A stretch of 64,000 bases of DNA from Tolypothrix sp. PCC 7910 (GTDB taxonomy: Bacteria; Cyanobacteriota; Cyanobacteriia; Cyanobacteriales; Nostocaceae), in assembly GCF_011769525.1 (NCBI RefSeq), contig NZ_CP050440.1, positions 1,365,501 to 1,429,500 on the forward strand, given 5' to 3'. Positions 54,436 through 63,053 of this stretch are shown piece by piece. A model generated the notes under the pieces. That model made no database searches. It worked only from the letters and a program-made list of their open reading frames with translations, and was not told the DNA's origin. Made by a program: the position numbers and the translations under genes. The first letter of the stretch is position 1, and each line of letters opens with the position of its first letter.

Positions 54436-55418
54436 AAAACATTCTGTAGCGATGTTTTTAGGTTATTTCTTGGGTGGAATTTTTCTGTTAGCAGTGAACG
54501 ACTTGCACAACGCTAAGTTCGATGCAGAAAGACGCTTGCAGTTAAAATTTTCATACTAGGTTGTAGCTTTGACATTGTTTCTCTAGTAAAGCTGAGAGAA
54601 GCTAGTTCTTTTAATAGCTTCCCCAATGAAAAAAGCTTCTCGTGCGTTACGGCTATATTAAACACAAAACCAAAAAACTAGTTACTCAACAAAAAATAGA
54701 AAATAATTTTGGAGGGGGTTTGGGGGACGCAACCGTCACCCAATCGGGGGTTTGGGGGATTCTCCCCCAAATCTTCTGGCTTTTTTAATAAGTGACAAAT
54801 CAATCACTAATCAGCTTAACCCAAGCATATTAGGCTATATTATTGATATTTTTTCAGAAACCAAATCAGATTCATATAGTTTGATTGAAAAAATTACTAG
54901 TAATTAATAGTAAGATTTTTATCAATTAATAGCTAATTTTCCACTTAGAATAATTTGCATTTTCAGGCTGAAATAGCCAGGCATCTATTTAGATGAACCT
55001 CTATCTTGCTTATATAGTTAAAACTAACAAAGCCCCGAAATAAATTCAGGGCTTCGCTTTATAAACCATTTATTAAATGCCAGCTATAAATCTTTGCCAG
55101 CGCTTTTATCTATGTAACTATCTTCGCGCAATTCTTTACTGAAAGGTAGGGGAGATCTACCCAACTTTTACCTAATTTTGCTTAGGTAGCTGTTTAATAA
55201 TTTTTTTAGCTTTGACCACACCCCCACTCTTCTGTATCTCATCACAAAACTCAGTAGAATTAACTAGAAGCTTAAGCAAGTAGAGAACAGCCTAAATGAG
55301 CTAAGGTCTACACACAAACCATTTTCAATCATCATCAAATCCTGAAACTGTAGGGTACGTTAGCCTATGGCGTAACGCACCCTACTGAATTGACATCCCC
55401 AGTTTTGCAACACAACCT
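54436..55418. other. Non-coding stretch holding the repeat
   Basis: No gene supported. It contains the second 125-bp repeat copy (54682-54805) and a weak AAGCCC/GGGCTT hairpin near 55030-55055. Confidence 0.4.
54682..54805 (-). repeat. 125-bp inverted repeat, copy 2 (nifK-side)
   Basis: Inverted copy of 46990-47114, with 57 identical bases (54702-54758) and scattered differences outside. Homologous recombination between the copies would invert the DNA between them. Confidence 0.88.
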
Positions 55419-55811
55419 TTACTGCTGTTGTCTAAGTTGCTGTTGGAGTCTCAATGTTTCCATTTGCTGTCTTTGTTGATTGAGTTGAAATTGTTCAAAG
55501 GGTTGCTGTCTTAATTGATTTTGGAGCCTAAGCTGTCCAAATGGTTGTTGTGGATTTAGTTGATTTTGCAATCTAAATTGTTCAAATCGTTGTTGCTGTC
55601 GGAGCATTTGTTCATCTTGCTGCTGCCTAAAGTTTTGCCATATTTTTTGAGAAGATGATTGTTTGGTTAAGTTTTGGCTTTGTTGTTCTAGCGGCTGTTG
55701 CTTTTGAATTACCGTCTCACCTATGTCTGCTCGTGCAGCAGAAGTAATCACAAACTCTGATGCCAAAGCAACAAGTATTAACCCTGATTTAACTATCAAT
55801 GAATAATTCAT
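55419..55811 (-). CDS. Gln-rich exported protein
   Basis: A 130-residue protein with a signal peptide (GLILVALASEFVITSAARA) and a body almost entirely Gln/Leu/Arg/Phe in an irregular repeat (FEQFRLQNQL, PFGQLRLQNQL, PFEQFQLNQQ). Probably an extracytoplasmic low-complexity protein. Function unknown. Element DNA on the nifK side. Confidence 0.6.
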   Translation of the reverse strand: MNYSLIVKSGLILVALASEFVITSAARADIGETVIQKQQPLEQQSQNLTKQSSSQKIWQNFRQQQDEQMLRQQQRFEQFRLQNQLNPQQPFGQLRLQNQLRQQPFEQFQLNQQRQQMETLRLQQQLRQQQ

Positions 55812-56314
55812 ACAGTTTTCTCAAAAAGGCAGTTTTTTTGCTGTAGCTACGTTAAACAATAGTTTTGTTGATGATTTTGGCTAAATCTTCTACTTCATCA
55901 CTCTTCAATACCAAAGATGCTGCCAATTGAATTGCAAATCGTAGCCCCATTAATTAGAATCCACCAGCCTCTGATAATTGTGACTAGGTAATTCTTGTTT
56001 CTCAATGGCTTTTAGATATTAACCATTGAGGCTATATTCTAATTTTATCGTAATTTAATTTGATGCTGAAAAAATCTAACTATATGTATAGTGTGTGATT
56101 ACTGAGATTGCTGCATTAACAAGATTGCTAGGTGAGCTACTCCAAAGGCTTGATACGGCTATATTATAAGTAGTGCGATCGCTCACACCATAACCATAAT
56201 TTTTCTTGACAACTTTAACGCATAATATACAATCTAAATGCGTAGAAGCTAATTATGGCTAGCATATTTCCCCAGTTACAAAAAATAATTTGTCGCTACA
56301 CCCTAAAATTATCT
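55812..56314. other. Non-coding DNA between the Gln-rich gene and the nifK attachment arm
   Basis: AT-rich. No gene supported. It would become the upstream region of the 49817-51367 recombinase after inversion of the nifK site. Confidence 0.4.
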
Positions 56315-56337
56315 TGATAGCAAACGCATTAGTGAAC
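56315..56337 (-). other. nifK attachment site, 5'-fragment end
   Basis: Arm TGATAGCAAACGCATTAG (56315-56332) and core AGTGAAC (56331-56337), the complement of GTTCACT. The core is inverted relative to 51419-51425. Confidence 0.88.
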
Positions 56338-57613
56338 GTAAGTGCCACAAGTCTTTACCTGCCCAGATTTTAGCTTCCTTACCGAATGGGCTAGAATCTA
56401 GCAATGCTTGCAGTTCTTTTTCAAATACATCATTGGAGTTGTGAACCAAAATGTGAACAGGTTCAGCACCCAATTCCAGCATGAAGCTAACAACACTGTA
56501 AACCAAATCGGGATCGCCGTAGATAGCGAAGCGCTTACCGTGAACCCAAGCATGGGAGTCAGTCATTGCGTCAACTGCACGACCGCGTTCGATTTCTAGT
56601 TCTTCAGGAATGGGTTTACCAGTCAGTTCGCTGAGTTTCATCAAGAACTCATCAGTACCCTTGATACCCCAAGGACGAGAAACGACTACATCTTGCTTCC
56701 ATTCTTTAGTGATGTAATCACGGGTCTTAGGAGTAGAGTGAGCTTGCAGAACAACTGTAGCTTTAGCATTAATTGCATCTGCTGCATCTTCTAACTTAGT
56801 ACCACCTGGGTACATATTAAATTCACCATCATTGGGTGAATCTACATACTCGCTGCTATCTGAGAGCAGGGTGTAGTCTAAGCCCATCACGGAAGCGATA
56901 CGCTTGATTTCGCGGTAATTGCCTACATAGGTGTCAAAACCAGCGATAAAGTTGATTTTGCCGTTGCTGGTAGATTTCTTCTTACCTGCTGTTAAGGTAG
57001 AAAGAATTCCCTTCATCATGTTGTCATAGCCAGTGATGTGGGAACCCACAAAGCTAGGAGTATGAGCGTAAGGTACTGGGAAATCTTGAGGAACTGAACC
57101 AGCACTCTTAGCGTTGTTAATAAACGCTTGTAAGTCATCCCCGATAACCTCAGCCATACAGGTGGTGCAGACTGCAATCATTTTGGGCTTGTACAGAGTG
57201 TAAGAGTTTGCCAAGCCATCAATCATGTTTTGCAGACCACCAAACACCGCTGCGTCTTCAGTCATGGAAGAAGACACACCAGAGAATGGTTCTTTGTAGT
57301 GACGGGTTAAGTGGGTACGGAAGTAAGCCACGCAACCTTGAGAACCTTGAACGAAGGGTAGAGTACCTTCAAAACCAACAGCAGCGAACATCGCGCCTAA
57401 AGGTTGGCAACCTTTAGCTGGATTAACTGTCAACGCTTCACGAGCGAAGTTCTTTTCACGATAATCCCAGCTTTTTGTCCATTCTGCAACCCGTTCTACT
57501 TCAGCGGGGTCATGACCGTTTTCAAACTCTTTCTTGTTTTGAAAAAGTTGTTTGTACTCGGGTTGGTGGAACAGTTGAACGTGATCTTGAATATTATCTG
57601 GATTCTGAGGCAT
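56331..57613 (-). CDS. nifK: NifK, N-terminal part (gene interrupted)
   Basis: The first 428 residues of the nitrogenase MoFe protein beta chain: [25 protein letters not shown] with P-cluster Cys69, [23 protein letters not shown] with Cys94, [14 protein letters not shown] with Cys152. Genuine sequence ends at KDLWHLRSL; after the core, the frame continues into element DNA as MRLLSR and stops at 56309. The start ATG at 57613 has GGAG at good spacing. The rest of the gene is at 51426-51678 on the opposite strand. Confidence 0.96.
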
Positions 57614-57839
57614 TTCTGGATCTCCAAGCTGACTGAATTCGTGACTGACTGGTCAAAGATGAGGATTTCGAGCGTGGGTAGGTGATGAGAGTTAAGGGTG
57701 GGAGTGGGAATATTATTCAAAATTCAAAATGCAAAACCAAAATTGACAATTTTGAATTTTTAATTTTGAATCTTGGATTCCCAAATCCCCCCTGGGGTTT
57801 TAAGCCCCAGGCCCCGTCTAAACTCTCGATTCCATTTCC
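57614..57839. other. nifD-nifK intergenic region with hairpin
   Basis: Contains a CCTGGGG/CCCCAGG hairpin (57791-57811) and repeated TTTTGAATTTT tracts. A hairpin between nifD and nifK may affect relative mRNA stability. Confidence 0.5.
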
Positions 57840-57984
57840 CTAAACGGCAGCTTTAGCTTTAGCGCCAGCTTTCTTGCTCCAAGGAGCGCCGATTAGACCC
57901 CAAGTTGGGCTGTTGAGTGCCAAATCCATATCACGGGCGAAGATAGCAAATCCGTCATAACCGTGATAAGGGCCGGAGTAATCC
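57840..57984 (-). CDS. nifD: NifD, C-terminal end (gene interrupted)
   Basis: The last 47 or so codons of the MoFe protein alpha chain: [44 protein letters not shown]. Homology begins exactly at the 11-bp core GGATTACTCCG (57974-57984 on this strand), the known site of the nifD element. The main part of nifD is beyond the window, past the element. Confidence 0.95.
57974..57984 (-). other. nifD element attachment core
   Basis: GGATTACTCCG on the minus strand, identical to the 11-bp direct repeat at which XisA excises the Anabaena nifD element. Only one copy is in the window. Confidence 0.93.
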
Positions 57985-58102
57985 TTTTTATGGTTCAATT
58001 ACTTTCAGTAGCCTAATGTTCGCTGTAATCAATGTCAGTCCTAAACATTGTTCGCGGAGAACACATTTATTTTTAGGCTAAATCTAGGCTAAAAATACCG
58101 CG

Positions 58103-59521
58103 ATGCATAACCAGGGTCAAGATAAATATCAACAAGCTTTCGCTGACTTAGAGCCTGTTTCGTCTACCGATGGCAGTTTTTTCGGCTCGAGTCTGCAAGC
58201 ACAGCAGCAAAGAGAACACATGAGAACAAAAGTCCTACAAGAGTTAGAGAAGGTGAATCTGCGTTTAAAGTCTGCAAAGACAAAGGTAACAATTCGAGAA
58301 TCTAACGGAAGTCTGCAATTACGCGCGACGTTACCAATTAAACCCGGCGATATAGATAAAAACGGCACTGGCAGAAAACAATATAATATTAGCTTGAATA
58401 TTCCCGCCAATTTAGATGGACTGAAGACAGCGGAAGAAGAAGCCTATGAGTTAGGAAAGTTAATTGCCCGTAAAACCTTTGAATGGAATGATAAATATTT
58501 AGGCACTGAGGCAATTAAAAAAGAGTTTAAAACCATAGGAGAATTACTCGCCAAGTTTGAAGATGAGTATTTTAAAACTCATAAACGCACTACTAAAAGC
58601 GAACATACATTTTTTTATTATTTCTCGAGAACACAAAGATTTACTAATCCTCAAGATATTGCTACGGCTGAAAATTTGATAAGTTATATTGACAAAATTG
58701 ATAAAGAATGGGCTAGATATAATGCAGCTAGAGCTATCGCGGCATTCTGTCAAACCTTCAAAATAGAAATTGATTTATCTAAGTATTCTAAAATGCCCGA
58801 TCGCAATTCTCGGAACATCCCCACGGATGGCGAAATAGCTACGGGAATTGCCAAGTTTGAAGAATATTTGCTTTCCAGAGGTAATCAAGTCAACCAAGAC
58901 GTGAAAGATAGCTGGCAGCTTTGGCGCTGGGCTTATGGAATGTTAGCAGTTTTTGGCTTACGTCCACGAGAATTATTTATTAATCCGGATATTGATTGGT
59001 GGTTGAGCCAAGAAAATGTAGATTTGACTTGGAAAGTTCATAAGGATTGTAAAACAGGGGAAAGACAAGCTTTACCTTTACATAAACAATGGATTGAAGA
59101 ATTTGATTTAAGAAATCCCAAGTATTTAGAAATGCTGGCAACGGCGATTAGTAAAAAAGATAAAAATAATCATGCAGAAATCACAGCTTTAACACAAAGA
59201 GTTAGTTGGTGGTTTCGGAAAATTGGCTTAGATTTTAAGCCCTACGATTTACGCCATGCTTGGGCAATTAGGGCGCATATTTTGGGGATACCAATTAAAG
59301 CAGCAGCAGATAATTTAGGGCATAGTGTGCAAGTGCATACGCAAACTTATCAGCGTTGGTTCTCGCTGGATATGCGGAAGTTGGCGATTAATCAAGCTTT
59401 GAGTAAACGGGATGAAGTTGAATTGATTAGGGAAGAGAATGCAAAGTTGCGGATGGAGAATGAAAAATTAAAGTTGGAGATTGAAAAGTTGAAAATGGAG
59501 TTAGTTTATAAGCGGAGTTAA
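58103..59521 (+). CDS. xisA: nifD element site-specific recombinase XisA
   Basis: A 472-residue tyrosine recombinase matching XisA in size and position, just inside the nifD element. The catalytic domain shows LAVFGLRPRELF (first Arg), YDLRHAWAIRAHILG (Arg-His block), DNLGHSVQVHTQTY with the His and the nucleophile Tyr. It excises the element during heterocyst differentiation by recombining 11-bp repeats. The C-terminus is a coiled coil (LIREENAKLRMENEKLKLEI). Confidence 0.96.
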   Translation: MHNQGQDKYQQAFADLEPVSSTDGSFFGSSLQAQQQREHMRTKVLQELEKVNLRLKSAKTKVTIRESNGSLQLRATLPIKPGDIDKNGTGRKQYNISLNIPANLDGLKTAEEEAYELGKLIARKTFEWNDKYLGTEAIKKEFKTIGELLAKFEDEYFKTHKRTTKSEHTFFYYFSRTQRFTNPQDIATAENLISYIDKIDKEWARYNAARAIAAFCQTFKIEIDLSKYSKMPDRNSRNIPTDGEIATGIAKFEEYLLSRGNQVNQDVKDSWQLWRWAYGMLAVFGLRPRELFINPDIDWWLSQENVDLTWKVHKDCKTGERQALPLHKQWIEEFDLRNPKYLEMLATAISKKDKNNHAEITALTQRVSWWFRKIGLDFKPYDLRHAWAIRAHILGIPIKAAADNLGHSVQVHTQTYQRWFSLDMRKLAINQALSKRDEVELIREENAKLRMENEKLKLEIEKLKMELVYKRS

Positions 59522-59542
59522 ATTTACTCGATAAAATTTATC

Positions 59543-59576
59543 CGGTGCGTTGCGCTGCGCGACAACACACCCTACC
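59543..59576. repeat. Dispersed GTGCGTTGCGCTGCGCGACA repeat
   Basis: Second copy of the tract at 35677-35708. Confidence 0.6.
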
Positions 59577-59693
59577 TTAATTTGGTGAGGCCAAGCTTGG
59601 TGAAACTTTTTGATCACCAGAGAAGGTTAGTAAACAAGCTCTTAGGGTAAGATGTCATAGTTCTCTATTAAAGTATTGGACTCATGAAGCTCA

Positions 59694-61004
59694 ATGTCTA
59701 ACCCTTCTCAGCTTCAGCTTTTCAATTTAGTACCTGAATCGCACGACAATGCTCAACCAAGAGTGATGAATGAAAGGACAGGTACTTTCACCGACAACAT
59801 GAAATTGCCTATCCATAGATGGTTTCGCTATTCTGCTGGATTTTCGGCAGATTGGGTTGAAACAGTAATTACAGAATTAGCACCTCAAAATATCCTCGAT
59901 CCATTTGTCGGCTCTGGCACTGTGTGTATTGCTGCTGATAAGCTTGGTATAAATTCTTATGGAATTGAAGCGCATCCTTTTGTTTATAAGCTTGCGAAAG
60001 GAAAGATTTCATGGTTAGTAGATATTGATGAGTTTTTGGCAGCAGTTACCGCGATTAAGGGTTTAGCAGCAAATCTTCAGCTGCAGCTTCCAGAAAAAAT
60101 TCCAGTGTTATTAAGCAAATGTTATACAAATGAGATATTAATAGACCTGTTCAAAATTAGACAAGCGTATTTTGAAATTGCTCCCTCTTTATCTGAAGAA
60201 ATACAATCTCTGATTTTTTTAGCGATTTCTGCTATCCTCAGGTCATCAAGTTATGTAGGGACAGCGCAGTGGCAGTATATTCTCCCTAATAAGCGCAAAG
60301 CTAAAGTTTATGACCCATTTGAAGCACTTGAAATACAGGTTGATTTGATGCAAGAGGATATGTATCGAATGCAATCTATTACTCAATTAAGTCAAACCAA
60401 ATTGATTCAAGATGATGCCAGAAGTTTAAAAAGTATTCCAGATAATTTAATAGATTTAATCATTACTTCTCCACCTTATGTAAATAACTATGATTATGCA
60501 GATGCTACACGCCTGGAAATGACATTTTGGGGTGAGGTTAATTCTTGGGGTGATTTACATGAAACAGTTCGTAAGTTTCTGATACATTCAAGTTCACAAC
60601 ATGTTTCCAAAGAGCGGCTTACTTTAGAGAATCTGATAGCTGAATCGATTATTAATCCTATTCGAGATGAGTTAATACCTATATGTCAAGCACTAGAAGA
60701 GATTCGCGGAACAAAGAGTGGTAATAAGGCATATCATACTATGATTGCCGCATATTTTATAGATATGGGATTTGTATTGCAATCCCTGCAACGAGTTGCA
60801 ACCTCTGATTGCAAAGTTTGCTTTGTTGTAGGAGACTCAGCTCCTTATGGAGTCTATGTTCCAGTTGAAAAGTTTCTTGGTAAACTTGCTATTGCAGCAG
60901 GGTTTGATTCCTGGTCTTTTGAGGAAATTAGACAGCGTAATATCAAGTGGAAAAATCGCAAACATAATGTTCCACTACATGAAGGAAGACTTTGGATAAG
61001 GTAA
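59694..61004 (+). CDS. DNA methyltransferase, restriction-modification type
   Basis: A 436-residue amino-methyltransferase. Motif I is ILDPFVGSGTVCIAADKLG and motif IV is LIITSPPYVNNYDYAD; the TSPPY form is typical of m4C and some m6A enzymes. The order motif I before IV places it in the gamma- or zeta-like arrangement, but target and recognition sequence cannot be read. The C-terminal part (CFVVGDSAPYGVYVP, NIKWKNRKHNVPLHEG) is conserved in this type. It is 4 bp from the next gene, forming one operon in the nifD element. Confidence 0.88.
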   Translation: MSNPSQLQLFNLVPESHDNAQPRVMNERTGTFTDNMKLPIHRWFRYSAGFSADWVETVITELAPQNILDPFVGSGTVCIAADKLGINSYGIEAHPFVYKLAKGKISWLVDIDEFLAAVTAIKGLAANLQLQLPEKIPVLLSKCYTNEILIDLFKIRQAYFEIAPSLSEEIQSLIFLAISAILRSSSYVGTAQWQYILPNKRKAKVYDPFEALEIQVDLMQEDMYRMQSITQLSQTKLIQDDARSLKSIPDNLIDLIITSPPYVNNYDYADATRLEMTFWGEVNSWGDLHETVRKFLIHSSSQHVSKERLTLENLIAESIINPIRDELIPICQALEEIRGTKSGNKAYHTMIAAYFIDMGFVLQSLQRVATSDCKVCFVVGDSAPYGVYVPVEKFLGKLAIAAGFDSWSFEEIRQRNIKWKNRKHNVPLHEGRLWIR

Positions 61005-61008
61005 ATTT

Positions 61009-61887
61009 ATGGCACAATCTCCATCACACAAGTTTGGACAAGATTTAGGCAAACTGCTTGAGGATATTGTGCTTGATGATATCCTTAAACCTCGACTGCA
61101 ACAGTTTGCCAAAACCAAAAACTACTACCTTGATTGGCAGCGATCGCGTCCAGCTAGAAGTGGTAAAAAGGTTACTTGGGAGGATAAATATGGAAATAAG
61201 CATGATTTAGATTTTGTAATTGAGATTGATGGTACAGATGATCGGCTTGGTAGACCTGTTGCATTTATCGAGTCTGCATGGCGTAGATATACAAAACACT
61301 CAAAAAATAAAGCTCAAGAAATTCAAGGTGCTATTCTACCTATCATTGAACTGCATCATTTATCTGCACCATTTTATGGGGCGGTGTTGGCTGGAGATTT
61401 CACGAAACCAGCTTTAGATCAACTAAGAAATAATGGATTTGCAATTATTTATATTCCTTATAAAGATGTGGTAGCAGCATTTCAGGAAATTGATTTTGAT
61501 GTTGCATTTAACGAAGAAACACTAGACGAAATTTATACTCAAGCTTCAAAGAGTTTAGCTAGTCTCACGAGTTTAGATAAAGCGAAACTTCGACAGGCTT
61601 TGATGCGTGTTTCAAAATCTGAAGTCGATCAGTTTATGGATAAGCTGAGAAATTGTCTTGAGCGTTATATCGCTAAAATAACTCTTATTCCGCTTTTTGG
61701 TACAAAATACGAATTTCAAAGCCTTGATGATGCACTTACAGAGCTAAATACAATAGACATCGATCATCCAAGTGGTCAATTTGAACGGTTTGAAGTCATC
61801 ATTGATTACAGTAATAATGACACAATTCGAGCAACCTTTCAAAACAAGACTTTGCTTGCAGACTTCTTGAGAAAGCTAGAAAGTTAA
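61009..61887 (+). CDS. Probable restriction endonuclease
   Basis: A 292-residue protein 4 bp downstream of the methyltransferase. A PD-(D/E)XK-like core is visible: HDLDFVIEIDG, then PVAFIESAWRRYTKHSKNKAQEI, with Asp, Glu and Lys/Arg spaced as in this superfamily. Tight coupling to the methyltransferase supports a type II system. Recognition sequence unknown. Confidence 0.75.
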   Translation: MAQSPSHKFGQDLGKLLEDIVLDDILKPRLQQFAKTKNYYLDWQRSRPARSGKKVTWEDKYGNKHDLDFVIEIDGTDDRLGRPVAFIESAWRRYTKHSKNKAQEIQGAILPIIELHHLSAPFYGAVLAGDFTKPALDQLRNNGFAIIYIPYKDVVAAFQEIDFDVAFNEETLDEIYTQASKSLASLTSLDKAKLRQALMRVSKSEVDQFMDKLRNCLERYIAKITLIPLFGTKYEFQSLDDALTELNTIDIDHPSGQFERFEVIIDYSNNDTIRATFQNKTLLADFLRKLES

Positions 61888-61904
61888 AGTCAGCCTCACA
61901 TTTA

Positions 61905-62043
61905 GCTTTGCATGCTGACGGAACAGAAGATGCGATCGCTGATGAACTCGTCAGGGAAGGTGTACCTAAACATGATATTCTGATCGCACTCCTCCCTTTG
62001 GTGCGTAGCTGGAAACATCGCTTTGCTATGGCAAATTCTGATT
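61905..62043 (+). pseudogene. xisI-like gene remnant
   Basis: A fragment encoding DGTEDAIADELVREGVPKHD, then ILIALLPLVRSWKHRFAMAN, resembles the C-terminal end of XisI-family proteins, which assist fdxN element excision. The N-terminal two thirds are missing and the frame runs on into tandem repeats. It is a remnant. Confidence 0.6.
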
Positions 62044-62272
62044 TACAACTCGTGAATCAGGTTCACGAATTCGTGCATCAGGTTTACAACTTGTGAATCA
62101 AGTGCACGAACTCGTGCATCAAGTTCACGAACTCGTGAATCAAGTGCACGAACTCGTGAATCAAGTGCACGAACTCATGCATCAAGTGCACGAACTCGTG
62201 AATCAAGTGCACGAACTCGTGCATCAAGTTTTCAATTCGTGCCGCAAGTGCACAATTTGTGAATCAAAATCA
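62044..62272 (+). repeat. 21-bp tandem repeats, about 11 copies
   Basis: Units of CGAACTCGTGAATCAAGTGC plus A, alternating GAATCA and GCATCA forms. The third and tenth copies have 20 bp, which shifts the frame. Read in frame they give VHELVNQ/VHELVHQ. The unit contains the near-palindrome CACGAACTCGTG. Confidence 0.85.
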
Positions 62273-62496
62273 GAGGTTGTAAATCGAGGTTAAGATGCTA
62301 AAAATCTGATATTGAGAGTAAATTTAGCAAATTTAACCGCAATTATGCTGTTTCTAAATCCCACGGTTCTAAAATTTCTGTAGCTTTACTCAGGCTGATG
62401 TGTCTGCTGATTGCGTATGTTGATGATATATAGCGAACTCAGCATAAAGTATTATCAGGGTTCTCTATGTGAAATTCATCCACATAGGAAAACTTT

Positions 62497-62868
62497 ATGA
62501 GGCAACAGAAACGAAATTCCAGGGCATTAACCAAAGCTGAACGTCGAATTGAAGGATTGCAGATGATTGACCCTGACCTAGATTTTGGTAATGAGTTTTC
62601 AATTGCTAATTATAATGGCAAGGTTCAGCAGTTGCGAGAGAAGCTAGCTGCTTATAACCAAGCAAAAACGTTAGTAGAAAAGACACAGACTGCATTAGTT
62701 GATGCTGAACGTGTCTTAAATAATTATTCTGAGCATATGCTGTTGAATGTTGCCTCTCGTTATGGCAAGAATAGTGATGAGTATGGGATGGCTGGTGGAA
62801 CGCGCAAGTCAGAGCGACGAAAACCACGCCCAGCTGCCAAGCCATCTGTGACATCTACGGAAGCTTAA
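62497..62868 (+). CDS. Hypothetical coiled-coil protein
   Basis: A 123-residue hydrophilic protein: MRQQKRNSRALTKAERRIEG, ANYNGKVQQLREKLAAYNQAKTLVEKTQTALVDAERVLNNYS, and a basic tail (GGTRKSERRKPRPAAKPS). Similar proteins occur widely in Nostocales without known function. Cargo of the nifD element. Confidence 0.7.
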   Translation: MRQQKRNSRALTKAERRIEGLQMIDPDLDFGNEFSIANYNGKVQQLREKLAAYNQAKTLVEKTQTALVDAERVLNNYSEHMLLNVASRYGKNSDEYGMAGGTRKSERRKPRPAAKPSVTSTEA

Positions 62869-63053
62869 GTTGAGAGGCAGGGTGCGATCGCTTGCGGCAT
62901 CGCATCCTTTGTATTAGATGGGTTGCTATTGAGAATTTCCCAATTATTGCCATAAATATGGGCATTCTATTATTCAAGAAGGCAGGAAACATTCCTTCTG
63001 CCTCCTGCCCTCTGCCTTTCCTGGTCAAGAGAAATTAATTTCATACGGGCCTT

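Noticed and set aside
62044-62272. CRISPR-like array
   Set aside because: Units are contiguous 21-bp repeats with no unique spacers and no cas genes nearby.
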